Assembly: GCF_032401055.1 (NCBI RefSeq)
Contig: NZ_CP135529.1
Span: 1,922,001 to 1,986,000 of the forward strand
DNA: 64,000 nt
Direction of reading: 5' to 3'
From: Tardiphaga sp. 709
GTDB lineage: Bacteria > Pseudomonadota > Alphaproteobacteria > Rhizobiales > Xanthobacteraceae
In this document: positions 16,381 through 24,906 of the stretch, one piece after another
How positions within the stretch are numbered: the stretch's first letter is position 1
Layout of the letters: the number at the start of each line of letters is the position of its first letter
Made by a program: the position numbers and the translations under genes
The notes under the pieces: generated by a model
The model's input: only the letters and a program-made list of their open reading frames with translations
Databases searched by the model: none
Told to the model about the DNA's origin: nothing

Positions 16381-17622
16381 ATGTCTGCCACGTCCGCGCG
16401 GCTATTGTCGCTCTCGGCCGCGACCATGTTACTCGCCATTTCCTCGACCCACGTCCTCGCCCAAAAGAAATACGACACCGGCGCCAGCGACACCGAAATC
16501 AAGCTCGGCAACATCGTGCCCTATAGCGGACCGGCCTCGGCCTATGGCGCCGTCGGCAAGACACAGGCCGGCTATTTCAAGATGATCAACGACAAGGGTG
16601 GCATCAACGGCCGCATGATCAACTACATCTCCTACGATGACGCCTATTCGCCACCGAAGGCTGTCGAGCAGACCCGCAAGCTCGTCGAGTCCGACGAAGT
16701 GCTCTTGATGTTCTCGGCGCTCGGCACGCCGTCCAATACGGCGATCCAGAAATATCTCAACGCCAAGAAGGTGCCGCAACTGTTTCTGGCCACTGGCGCC
16801 ACCAAATGGGCCGATCCGAAGAACTTCCCCTGGACCATGGGCTGGCTGCCCAGCTACCAGAGCGAAGGCCGCATCTATGCCAAGTACCTTTTGAAGGAAA
16901 AGGCCGGCGCCAAGATCGGCGTGCTCTACCAGAATGACGACTTCGGCAAGGACTATCTGAAGGGCGTCAAGGACGGCCTCGGCGACAAGGCATCTTCGAT
17001 TGTGATCGAGGAGAGCTATGAGCTGACCGAGCCGACTGTGGATTCCCACATCGTCAAGATGAAGTCGCTTAATCCCGACGTTGTCATCATCTTCGCAACG
17101 CCGAAGTTTGCCGCGCAGACCATCAAGAAGGTCGCCGAACTCGGCTGGAAGCCGACCATGATCGTGCCGGGCGTCAGCGTCTCCATCGGTCAGGTGCTGC
17201 GTCCCGCAGGCTTCGAGAACGCGCAGGGCTTGCTCTCCGCGCATTACTCCAAGGACGCCACCGACCCGCAGTGGAAGGACGATCCGGGCATCAAGGCCTA
17301 CCGTGAGTTCCTGGCCAAATATGTCCCGGACGGCAACCCGGCCGACAGTTCGCTGATGTCCGGCTACAACATCGCCGAGACCATGGCGATCCTGCTCAAA
17401 CAGTGCGGCGACGATCTCACCCGCGCCAATGTGATGAAGCAGGCGGCGAACCTGCAAGACGTCCAGCAGTCGACGCTGCTCCCGGGCGTGAAAGTCAATA
17501 CCTCGCCAACCGACTTCTCGCCCATCGAGCAGATGCAGCTGATGCGTTTCGAGGGCGAGAACTGGAAACTGTTCGGCGACGTGTTGACCGGTGAACTCGG
17601 CGAAAGCGGCAAGGGCGGTTAG
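16381..17622 (+). CDS. LivK-type ABC binding protein, array member 5
   Basis: A 413-residue paralogue. I chose the ATG at 16381 because AAGGAACTCAA precedes it and a clean 28-residue signal peptide (ending HVLAQ) follows. The frame is open to 16294, but the upstream part contains the leader hairpin. The mature start is KKYDTGASDTEIKLGNIVP. It has Ala instead of Asn in VLLMFSALGTPSNT and a tail ending GELGESGKGG. It is the last of the five-member array and is followed by a palindromic repeat block and a glycerate kinase gene. Confidence 0.88.
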   Translation: MSATSARLLSLSAATMLLAISSTHVLAQKKYDTGASDTEIKLGNIVPYSGPASAYGAVGKTQAGYFKMINDKGGINGRMINYISYDDAYSPPKAVEQTRKLVESDEVLLMFSALGTPSNTAIQKYLNAKKVPQLFLATGATKWADPKNFPWTMGWLPSYQSEGRIYAKYLLKEKAGAKIGVLYQNDDFGKDYLKGVKDGLGDKASSIVIEESYELTEPTVDSHIVKMKSLNPDVVIIFATPKFAAQTIKKVAELGWKPTMIVPGVSVSIGQVLRPAGFENAQGLLSAHYSKDATDPQWKDDPGIKAYREFLAKYVPDGNPADSSLMSGYNIAETMAILLKQCGDDLTRANVMKQAANLQDVQQSTLLPGVKVNTSPTDFSPIEQMQLMRFEGENWKLFGDVLTGELGESGKGG

Positions 17623-17630
17623 CTCTTACT

Positions 17631-17771
17631 TCCCCTCTCCCCCAGCGCAGCGAAGCTGCGCGCCGCGGGAGAGGGTGCCTGAGTGAAGCGAAGGCGAGAG
17701 AGGGCTCCTTGCTTCTTAAGCGAAGCCCCCTCTCCCACCAGCCGCGGCTGCGCCGCGTCCGGGGGCGAGGA
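17631..17771. repeat. Palindromic CCCTCTCCC / GGGAGAGGG intergenic repeat
   Basis: Imperfect inverted repeats built on CCCCTCTCCC and GGGAGAGGG surround a small GCAGCGAAGCTGC palindrome. The same family occurs at 51493-51623 and near 63885. The block runs up to the start of the glycerate kinase gene, so upstream in-frame codons of that gene are repeat-derived and probably not coding. Confidence 0.7.
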
Positions 17772-17814
17772 GAAGCGCTTGCCGCCTCCCTCAATGAGCG
17801 GCATAACCCCGGGC

Positions 17815-19095
17815 ATGACCGATAAACGCCCCCTGCTCCGCGCAATTTTCGATGCCGCAGTTGCTGCGGCCCATCCCGATGTCATCCTCAGCGCCCACCT
17901 GCCGGCGCCGCCGAAGGGCCGCATCATCTGCCTCGCCGCCGGCAAGGGAGCCGCCGCCATGGCTGCCGCCGCGGAAAAGCACTATCTCGACACGCTGAAA
18001 CTCGATCCCGCGCGCCTCACCGGCATCGCCACCACGCGCCATGGCCATGACGTGCCGACACGGCGCATCCGTGTGGTTGAGGCCGGCCATCCCGTGCCCG
18101 ATGAAGCGGGCCTCAAGGGTGCCGACGACAGCCTCAAACTCGCAGCGGAAGCCACCGCGGACGACCTCCTGCTGGTCTTGATCTCCGGCGGCGGCTCCGC
18201 CAACTGGACCGCGCCAGTGGCGGGCATCACCTTCCAGCAGAAGCAGCAGCTCAACCGCGCGCTGCTGCGCTCTGGCGCCGTGATCGGCGAGATCAACACG
18301 GTGCGCAAGCATCTCTCACGCATCAAGGGCGGCCGCCTCGCCCGCGCCGGCCAGAAGGCGGAGATCGTCGCGCTGGCGATTTCCGACGTGCCGCATGACG
18401 ATCCCGCGGTGATCGCATCGGGACCGACGGTGCCGGATACAACAACGCTGGCCGATGCGCGCGCCATCATCGCGAAGTTCAATCTCACCATCGACGATGC
18501 GGTGCGTGCGGCCCTCAACGACGAAGGCAATGAAAGCGTGAAGCCGGATGACGCGGCGTTCGCGCGCGCACGCTTTGAGCTGATCGCACGTCCGCGCGAG
18601 TCGCTGGATGCCGCGATCAAGGTGGCGAAAGATGCAGGCTATGAGATCATCGATCTCGGCGCCGATCTCGAAGGCGAAGCGCGCGAGGTTGCCGCCAAGC
18701 ATGCGAAGCTGGCGCTTAAGGCCAAGGCCGACGGCAAGAAGCTCGCCATCCTCTCCGGCGGCGAACTCACGGTGACCGTCACTGGCAACGGCCGCGGCGG
18801 CCCGAACCAGGAATACGCGTTGGCGCTAGCGGATGCTTTCAAGGATACGACAGGCATTGTCGCGCTCGCCGGAGATACCGACGGCGCCGATGGCGGCGCC
18901 GGCAGCGCCAGCGATCCCGCCGGCGCGATCATCGATGCACGTACGTTCGAGGCCATGCGCGCGCAGAAGCTCGATGCGAAGGCAACGCTGGCGAATAACG
19001 ACGCGACGACGTTCTTCACCGCGACAGGCGATCTGCTGCAGACCGGGCCGACGCTGACCAATGTGAATGATATCAGAGTAATTTTAGTGGACTAA
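17815..19095 (+). CDS. Glycerate 2-kinase / MOFRL family protein
   Basis: A 426-residue cytoplasmic enzyme of the type-II glycerate kinase family (GckA/TtuD; older annotations say hydroxypyruvate reductase). The N-terminal domain contains LVLISGGGSANW. The C-terminal MOFRL domain contains LSGGELTVTVTGNGRGGPNQ and ALAGDTDGADGG. It would phosphorylate D-glycerate to 2-phosphoglycerate, feeding the serine cycle or glyoxylate/tartrate use. I chose the ATG at 17815; ATG 17794 is an alternative, and longer forms read through the upstream repeat. It stands alone. Confidence 0.88.
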   Translation: MTDKRPLLRAIFDAAVAAAHPDVILSAHLPAPPKGRIICLAAGKGAAAMAAAAEKHYLDTLKLDPARLTGIATTRHGHDVPTRRIRVVEAGHPVPDEAGLKGADDSLKLAAEATADDLLLVLISGGGSANWTAPVAGITFQQKQQLNRALLRSGAVIGEINTVRKHLSRIKGGRLARAGQKAEIVALAISDVPHDDPAVIASGPTVPDTTTLADARAIIAKFNLTIDDAVRAALNDEGNESVKPDDAAFARARFELIARPRESLDAAIKVAKDAGYEIIDLGADLEGEAREVAAKHAKLALKAKADGKKLAILSGGELTVTVTGNGRGGPNQEYALALADAFKDTTGIVALAGDTDGADGGAGSASDPAGAIIDARTFEAMRAQKLDAKATLANNDATTFFTATGDLLQTGPTLTNVNDIRVILVD

Positions 19096-19104
19096 CCACA
19101 CACT

Positions 19105-19247
19105 GTCATTCCGGGGCACGGGGCGCTACTTGGCGCTCGCGAACCTCAGCCACTCCGTTTGGAGTGGCGGGGAATCCAGGAGTGATGAACATGTCGAGGT
19201 TCTGGGCTCGGTCCCTCGCCTGCGGCGCCGGTCCGCCCCGGAATGAC
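19105..19247. repeat. Long inverted repeat ended by GTCATTCCGGGGC / GCCCCGGAATGAC
   Basis: A 143-bp element whose 13-bp ends are perfect inverted repeats. It sits between convergent genes. A relative with identical ends lies at 44088-44208. It is a dispersed REP-like element, and transcription in either direction would fold it into a long hairpin. Confidence 0.75.
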
Positions 19248-19257
19248 GGGTGTTTGG

Positions 19258-19764
19258 CTAAAACTCTCTAGCAATCTTCGCCATCATCCCCAGCAGCGCT
19301 TTGTGCTCGGCCGGCCCCAGCACCTCGATCAGCCGCGCTTCATGCCGCGTCGCCACCAGCTTCTTGGCGCGGGCCAGCGTGGCACGCCCCTTGTCGGTGA
19401 GCATCAGCACATGCGAGCGGCGGTCGCTCGGCGAGCGCATCCGCGTCAGCAAGTCGCGGCTCTCCAGAGCGTCAAGCAGCGAAACGAAATTCGGACGGAG
19501 AATACCGAGCGTATTGGCGATTTCGGTCTGGTTACGACCCGGGTTCTTATCCAGCAGCAGCAGGACTGAGAATTGCGCCGGCGTCAGCTGCAGCGGCGCC
19601 ATGCAGCGCAGGAAGTCTTCAAACACCTTCAACTGCGCGCGTTTCAGCGAATAGCCCAGCAGTTCGGACAGTTCGCCGAGCTGCAGCGCACCGCCCTCCT
19701 CGTCGAACCCGACGGGCGCAACCTGCTTGGCTTGATCCTGAGACGTCATCTTTGAAACAGTCAT
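19258..19764 (-). CDS. couR: MarR family regulator (CouR-like)
   Basis: A 168-residue MarR protein. The winged helix-turn-helix spans about residues 70-135, including QTEIANTLGILRPNFVSLLD and the wing SPSDRRSHVLMLTDKG. I chose the ATG at 19762-19764, with GGAAAG upstream; a longer frame to 19881 lacks family similarity. It diverges from the LivHMGF transporter and heads a locus that matches the R. palustris cou region, where CouR represses p-coumarate genes and is released by p-coumaroyl-CoA. The name rests on this context, not on a search. Likely targets are the TTATA-N3-TATAA sites listed separately. Confidence 0.8.
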   Translation of the reverse strand: MTVSKMTSQDQAKQVAPVGFDEEGGALQLGELSELLGYSLKRAQLKVFEDFLRCMAPLQLTPAQFSVLLLLDKNPGRNQTEIANTLGILRPNFVSLLDALESRDLLTRMRSPSDRRSHVLMLTDKGRATLARAKKLVATRHEARLIEVLGPAEHKALLGMMAKIAREF

Positions 19765-19847
19765 CGCTCGCTTTCCGCGATACCCGGCGGCTTGAATGAA
19801 ACACCCGGTCGACGTGCGACAGGCCTTGAGATTATGTTCAATAATCG

Positions 19848-19860
19848 TTATGAAGTATAT
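19848..19860. promoter_or_regulatory. Degenerate candidate CouR-type operator between marR and livH
   Basis: TTATG-AAG-TATAT matches the inverted repeat TTATA-N3-TATAA found perfectly at 29764-29776 and 34601-34613, with one mismatch in each arm. It lies in the divergent region between the MarR gene and the transporter operon. Confidence 0.4.
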
Positions 19861-19949
19861 CAAATAGACGGCGGGTTTCAACCGCCATTGTTGATCGTCC
19901 CGCGCCTGTGGTATCCGGCGCGCCAGACAGTGTGGGGGAGCGCGCGGCT

Positions 19950-20990
19950 TTGAATACGACGATTTTGCTGTTCCTTTTGCAGGACGGCATCACCAATGGC
20001 GCGATCTATGCGCTGCTCGGGCTGGCCCTGGTGCTGGTCTTTGCGGTTACACGCATCATCCTGATCCCCCAGGGCGAATTCATCACTTTTGGTGCGCTGA
20101 CCTATGCCAGCCTCTCGGCCGGCCAGATGCCGGGCACCATCAAGCTCGCCGTCGCCATGGGCGTCGTGGCCTTTGCCTTCGATCTCTTCACCTTCCGCAA
20201 GGCGCTCCATGCCAAGCGCGTACTGCGCTCGATTGCGGTCAATATCGTGTTCCCGCTGGCGATCTGGGGCGTGATGTGGGCGCTGGGTGGACGGCCGGGG
20301 AATATCGCCCTCAACATCGCGCTGTCGCTGCTGATCGTTGCCGCCATCGGCCTTTATCTCTATCGCATCGCGTTCCAGCCGATCGCCCACACATCGGTTC
20401 TGGTACTGCTGATCGCCTCCGTGGGCTGCCACCTGGCGCTACAGGGCTTCGGCCTCGTCTTCTTCGGCGCCGAAGGCCAGCGCGGCCCTGCGATCTCGTC
20501 TGACGCCATCACCATCGGCGCGCTGCGCTTCACCGGCCAAAGCATCGCCGTCTATGGGATCACGATCGCGCTGATCGTCGGGTTGTGGCTGTTCTTCGGT
20601 TACACGCTTTATGGCAAGGCGCTCCGCGCCACGGCGGTAAACCGCCTCGGTGCTCGCCTCGCCGGCATCCGCACCTCACTGTCGGGTCAGATCGCATTCC
20701 TGCTGGCCTCGGTCATCGGCGCCATCTCAGGCATTCTGATCGTGCCGATCACCACGCTCTATTACGACACCGGCTTCCTGATTGGCCTGAAGGGCTTCGT
20801 CGCCGCAATCATCGGCGGCCTCGTCAGCTATCCACTGACGGCCGCCGCCGCGATCCTGGTTGGCTGCGTCGAGGCCTTCTCGTCGTTCTATGCGAGCAAC
20901 TACAAAGAGGTCATCGTCTTCACGCTGATCCTTCCGGTTCTGGTGCTGCGCTCGCTCGCCGCACCTGAAGTCGAAGAAGAGAAGGATTAA
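19950..20990 (+). CDS. LivH-type ABC transporter permease
   Basis: A 346-residue integral membrane permease. The start is probably TTG at 19950 (reading NTTILLFLLQDGITNGAIYA), with GGGGGAG about ten bases upstream. An in-frame GTG at 19908 gives a longer form without a membrane-like start. Conserved LivH features include LALVLVFAVTRIILIPQGEF and the C-terminal VGCVEAFSSFYASNYKEV. It is somewhat longer than usual because of an extra hydrophobic section around residues 70-140. First gene of the transporter operon for the cou-like locus; six bases separate it from the next gene. Confidence 0.87.
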   Translation: MNTTILLFLLQDGITNGAIYALLGLALVLVFAVTRIILIPQGEFITFGALTYASLSAGQMPGTIKLAVAMGVVAFAFDLFTFRKALHAKRVLRSIAVNIVFPLAIWGVMWALGGRPGNIALNIALSLLIVAAIGLYLYRIAFQPIAHTSVLVLLIASVGCHLALQGFGLVFFGAEGQRGPAISSDAITIGALRFTGQSIAVYGITIALIVGLWLFFGYTLYGKALRATAVNRLGARLAGIRTSLSGQIAFLLASVIGAISGILIVPITTLYYDTGFLIGLKGFVAAIIGGLVSYPLTAAAAILVGCVEAFSSFYASNYKEVIVFTLILPVLVLRSLAAPEVEEEKD

Positions 20991-20995
20991 ACGCC

Positions 20996-22771
20996 ATGCA
21001 ACAGCGTCTCCTTCCCATTCTCGTCTTCGCGCTGGTAATGGCCGCGATCCCGTTCGTGCCGGGTGTGCCGCCATTCTGGATCGTGCTGCTCGACAATATC
21101 GGCCTCGCCGCGCTCGTCGCCATGGGCCTCGTGTTGCTCACGGGCGTCGGCGGCCTGACCTCATTCGGCCAGGCGGCGTTCTGCGGTTTCGGCGCCTATA
21201 CGACGGCCTATCTCACCACCGCCTATGGCATGTCGCCGTGGCTGACGCTGCCGATGTCACTGATCGTCTCGGGCCTCGCCGCGGTGCTGCTCGGCATCAT
21301 CACCATGCGTCTGTCGGGCCACTATCTTCCGCTCGGCACCATCGCCTGGGGCATCAGCCTGTTCTACCTGTTCAGCAAGCTGGAATTCCTCGGCCGTAAC
21401 GACGGCATTTCGGGCATCCCGCCACTGTCGATCGGCACGTGGAAGATGCTGGATCCCGGCTCGATCTATTTCCCGATCTGGATCGCGGTCATCATCTGCG
21501 CGCTGCTGTCGATGAACCTGCTGGACTCGCGGACCGGCCGCGCCATCCGCGCGCTACGCCGCGGCCACATTGCTGCCGAAGCCTTCGGCGTGCAGACGGC
21601 GCGCGCGAAGCTCCTGGTCTTCATCTACGCAGCAGTTCTCGCCGGTCTGTCCGGCTGGCTCTATGCGCATTTCCAGCGTGCTGCGAATCCGACGCCGTTC
21701 GGACCGCATCTCGGCATCGAATATCTGTTCATCGCGGTGGTTGGCGGCGCCGGCTATGTCTGGGGCGGTGTGCTCGGTGCGGCCGTGGTCGTGATCCTCA
21801 AGGAAGTACTGCAAAGCTATCTGCCGCTGATCTTCGGCGGCGGCGGCGGCCAGCTCGAAACCATCGTGTTCGGCATCCTGCTCGTCGCGCTGCTCCAGCT
21901 CGCGCCGACCGGCATGTGGCCGTGGCTGACCGCGTGGCTGCCGTCTGGCGACAGCCGCAAGCGCCCCACGCCAGCGGATGCACTGCCCGCCCGGAACGAC
22001 CACCGTCCGGACACCGGCGTATTGCTGCAGGTCGACAAGGCACGCAAACAGTTCGGCGGCGTCGTCGCCGTCAACGACGTGTCGTTCAATGTGCAGGCGC
22101 GCGAGATCGTCGCTTTGATCGGCCCCAACGGCGCCGGCAAGAGCACGACCTTCAACCTCATCACCGGCGTACTGGCCGCGACCGCCGGCAAGGTCACGGT
22201 ACTCGGCAAGAGTGCGTCCGGCGCGCCGCCGCAGGAGATCGTCAAGCTCGGCATTGCCCGTACCTTCCAGCATGTGAAGCTGGTGCCCGACATGACCGTG
22301 CTGGAAAACGTCGCCCTCGGTGCGCATCTGCGCGGACGTTCGGGTGCCATCGCCAGCATGCTGCGGCTCGACCGCGCCGACGAAGCGAAGCTGCTCGCGG
22401 AAGCCGCCAAGCAGATCGAACGTGTCGGTCTCGGCGACCAGATAAACCAGCTCGCAGGATCCTTGTCGCTCGGCCAGCAGCGCATCGTCGAGATCGCCCG
22501 CGCACTTTGCGTCGATCCGATGCTGCTGCTGCTCGACGAGCCCGCCGCCGGCCTGCGCCACATGGAGAAGCAGCAACTGGCATCGCTGCTGCGGCAGCTG
22601 CGCGATGGCGGCATGTCGGTGCTGCTGGTCGAACACGACATGGGCTTCGTCATGAATCTCGCCAATCGCATCGTGGTGCTCGATTTCGGGACCAAGATCG
22701 CCGAGGGCACACCGGCTGACATCAAGACCAATCCCGACGTCATCAAGGCCTATCTGGGAGCGGTCGCATGA
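20996..22771 (+). CDS. Fused LivM permease - LivG ATPase
   Basis: A 591-residue fusion. Residues 1 to about 320 are a LivM-type membrane permease ([20 protein letters not shown], then [20 protein letters not shown]). A linker rich in Pro, Arg and Asp covers about 320-342. The rest is a LivG-type ATPase with Walker [10 protein letters not shown] (about 376-384), signature [13 protein letters not shown] (about 490) and Walker [12 protein letters not shown]. The fusion fixes one ATPase to one permease half. It precedes livF with a 4-nt overlap. The substrate is probably an aromatic acid, judged from the locus. Confidence 0.92.
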   Translation: MQQRLLPILVFALVMAAIPFVPGVPPFWIVLLDNIGLAALVAMGLVLLTGVGGLTSFGQAAFCGFGAYTTAYLTTAYGMSPWLTLPMSLIVSGLAAVLLGIITMRLSGHYLPLGTIAWGISLFYLFSKLEFLGRNDGISGIPPLSIGTWKMLDPGSIYFPIWIAVIICALLSMNLLDSRTGRAIRALRRGHIAAEAFGVQTARAKLLVFIYAAVLAGLSGWLYAHFQRAANPTPFGPHLGIEYLFIAVVGGAGYVWGGVLGAAVVVILKEVLQSYLPLIFGGGGGQLETIVFGILLVALLQLAPTGMWPWLTAWLPSGDSRKRPTPADALPARNDHRPDTGVLLQVDKARKQFGGVVAVNDVSFNVQAREIVALIGPNGAGKSTTFNLITGVLAATAGKVTVLGKSASGAPPQEIVKLGIARTFQHVKLVPDMTVLENVALGAHLRGRSGAIASMLRLDRADEAKLLAEAAKQIERVGLGDQINQLAGSLSLGQQRIVEIARALCVDPMLLLLDEPAAGLRHMEKQQLASLLRQLRDGGMSVLLVEHDMGFVMNLANRIVVLDFGTKIAEGTPADIKTNPDVIKAYLGAVA

Positions 22772-23499
22772 GCGCGTTGCTACAAGTCACTGATGCGCAT
22801 GTCGCCTATGGCAAGGTCGAGGCCGTGCGTGCGGTCAATCTCGAGGTTCGCGCCGACGAGATCGTCACGATCATTGGCGCCAACGGCGCCGGCAAGACCA
22901 CGCTGCTCAATGCGGTGATGGGTATCCTTCCGCTGAAAGGCGGCGTGACATTCGCCGGACAGGACGTCTCCAAGATCGACATCGAGGACCGCGTCGCTGC
23001 CGGCCTCAGCCTCGTACCCGAACATCGCGAATTGTTCGCCACGATGAATGTGGAAGACAACCTGCTGCTCGGCGCCTTCCGTATCGACAAGGCGACTGCC
23101 GCGCGATCTTTCGAGCACGTCTACGCCCTGTTCCCGCGCCTGAAGGAGCGCCGCAAGCAGCTCGCCGGCACATTGTCGGGCGGCGAACAGCAGATGCTGG
23201 CCATGGGCCGCGCACTGATGGGCGCGCCGAAGCTGCTGATGCTCGACGAACCAAGCCTCGGCCTCGCCCCGATTATCGTCGCCGACATCTTCCGCATCGT
23301 CAGTGAGCTGAAGGCTGCCGGCGTCTCGGTGCTACTGGTCGAGCAGAATGCGCAGGCGGCGCTGAAGATCGCCGACCGCGCTTATGTGATGGAGCTCGGC
23401 GAGTTCATCCTGGATGGCGCCGCCAGCGATATCGCCAGCAACCAGCGCGTGGTGGCGAGCTATCTTGGCTTTCAGCACGAAGGCGCGAGCGCAATCTGA
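22768..23499 (+). CDS. LivF-type ABC transporter ATP-binding protein
   Basis: A 243-residue ATPase with Walker A GANGAGKTT (about residues 35-43), signature LSGGEQQMLAMGRALM, Walker B LLMLDEPSLGLAP and the typical ending VVASYLGF. It pairs with the LivG half of the fused upstream protein to drive import through the LivH-LivM channel. ATGA overlap with the upstream gene gives coupled translation. The operon ends here at a hairpin shared with the convergent binding-protein gene. Confidence 0.92.
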   Translation: MSALLQVTDAHVAYGKVEAVRAVNLEVRADEIVTIIGANGAGKTTLLNAVMGILPLKGGVTFAGQDVSKIDIEDRVAAGLSLVPEHRELFATMNVEDNLLLGAFRIDKATAARSFEHVYALFPRLKERRKQLAGTLSGGEQQMLAMGRALMGAPKLLMLDEPSLGLAPIIVADIFRIVSELKAAGVSVLLVEQNAQAALKIADRAYVMELGEFILDGAASDIASNQRVVASYLGFQHEGASAI

Positions 23500-23512
23500 T
23501 CTCGATCATATG

Positions 23513-23549
23513 AAAAGGCCGGCTGTCTCGTAACAGCCGGCCCTTGTTT
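23513..23549. terminator. Bidirectional terminator between livF and a binding-protein gene
   Basis: The perfect 10-bp stem GGCCGGCTGT (23517-23526) / ACAGCCGGCC (23533-23542) has an A-run on its left and CTTGTTTG on its right, so it can stop transcription from both converging genes. Confidence 0.8.
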
Positions 23550-23564
23550 GAACTGTAATCCGGT

Positions 23565-24713
23565 TTACTTCGCCGGAACGTACTTCCCGTCCTTGACCGT
23601 CAGCAGGATCCGCGAACGGTCGTCGACGCCGTTGCGGTCCTGTTCGGTGTAGTTGTAGACGCCCTGTGTCGCGGCGATTTCCTTTTCGCTCATCAGCGCC
23701 TGGCGGATGGCTTCGCGGAATTCCGGCGTGCCGGGCCTGGCGGTCTTCAGCGCCACGGGCACGACGCGCTTCAGCACTTCGAACACGTCATAGGCGTGGC
23801 CGGCGAACTGGCTGCGGCTGTTGGCGCCGTATTTGGCCTCGTAGGCCGCGTTGAGTTCAAGGCCGGGCTTCTTGGTCAGCGCCGAGTCCGGCTGGCCTTC
23901 CGGATACATCACGGGACCCGCAGCCATCAGCACACCTTCGGCGGATTTTCCGGCAATGCGGATGAAGTCACTCGAGGCCGCGCCGTGGGTCTGGTAGATC
24001 AGGCCCTTGTAGCCGCGGTCACGCAGCTCGGACTGTGGCATGCCGGCGCCAGTGCCGGCCGCGCCGATCAGGATCGTATCGGGATTGGCGGCGATCAGCT
24101 TCAGCGCCTGGCCGGTGATCGACGTATCCGGACGCGCGAAACGCTCGTCATCGACGATGGCCATGCCCATCGCTGATGTCTGCGCCTTGAGGTCGTTGAA
24201 CCACAGGTCGCCATAGGAATCCGAATAGCCGACATAGCCGATGGTCTTCACGCCATGGGCCTTCATGTGGTCGTACATGACCTTGCCGACGATCTCGACC
24301 GGCTGCGGCATGTCCACCGACCACTTCACGCGCGCGGGCGTGAACGGCATCGGCGACAGGCTGAAATGCGGCACACCGGCTTCGTTGGCGACCGCCGAGA
24401 TGGCGACCGAGGACGGCACGATCGACGAGCCGACCATGATGTCGGCCTTGGATTCCGACACGAACCGGCGCGCATTGGTGGTGGCGATGGACGGATCGCC
24501 GCCGTCGTCGAGCACAATCAGCTTCAACGGCACGCCGCCGATGTCCTTCGGCACGAATTCCAGCGCGTTGCGCTCGGGCACGCCCAGCGCCGCCGCAGGG
24601 CCCGTGGTGGAGATGCTGATGCCGACGGTGATCTCGGCGGTCTGGGTTTCGGCGGGCGTGGCAATCGCCAGCGAGACGGCAACAGCCGCGATCGCCAGGT
24701 GAAGCTTGGACAT
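23565..24713 (-). CDS. LivK-type ABC binding protein (aromatic-acid type), copy 1
   Basis: A 382-residue periplasmic protein with a signal peptide of about 23 residues (ending ETQTAEI). It is nearly collinear with the copy encoded at 24907-26055; both carry LEFVPK(D/E)IGGVPLK, GYVGYSDSYGDLWFNDLK and LIYQTHGAASSDF-like stretches. It faces the LivHMGF operon and is the obvious binding partner for it. In R. palustris the equivalent CouP binds p-coumarate, ferulate and related acids. Which copy is the CouP orthologue cannot be told here. A terminator separates it from the copy upstream. Confidence 0.87.
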   Translation of the reverse strand: MSKLHLAIAAVAVSLAIATPAETQTAEITVGISISTTGPAAALGVPERNALEFVPKDIGGVPLKLIVLDDGGDPSIATTNARRFVSESKADIMVGSSIVPSSVAISAVANEAGVPHFSLSPMPFTPARVKWSVDMPQPVEIVGKVMYDHMKAHGVKTIGYVGYSDSYGDLWFNDLKAQTSAMGMAIVDDERFARPDTSITGQALKLIAANPDTILIGAAGTGAGMPQSELRDRGYKGLIYQTHGAASSDFIRIAGKSAEGVLMAAGPVMYPEGQPDSALTKKPGLELNAAYEAKYGANSRSQFAGHAYDVFEVLKRVVPVALKTARPGTPEFREAIRQALMSEKEIAATQGVYNYTEQDRNGVDDRSRILLTVKDGKYVPAK

Positions 24714-24810
24714 GTCGTATCTTTCTCGTGTGGACGCAGAGAGCGCCGAAAGCGGCAGCGATACCGGCAGACGTGGCGCTGGTTGTGACCGCGCGAAGCC
24801 TCGCGCGCAG

Positions 24811-24845
24811 CAAAAAAGCCGACCCTCTGGCGAGGGCCGGCCTTG
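24811..24845 (-). terminator. Rho-independent terminator between the two binding-protein copies
   Basis: The stem GCCGACCCTC (24818-24827) / GAGGGCCGGC (24832-24841) is followed on the minus strand by six T residues. It ends the transcript from 24907-26055. Confidence 0.85.
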
Positions 24846-24906
24846 TTATCGAAAAATGCCGGCGAAGCAAAGGCGCTTAGCGCCCCTGCCCTCCGTCAGA
24901 TCTGCA

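Noticed and set aside
10768-17622. Assembly artefact producing duplicated binding-protein genes
   Set aside because: The five genes differ throughout in codons and amino acids, and each has distinct flanking sequence and terminator, so they are true paralogues.
19105-19247. Remnant insertion sequence
   Set aside because: The element has inverted ends but is only 143 bp, has no transposase fragment and shows no visible target duplication. It fits a dispersed palindromic repeat better.
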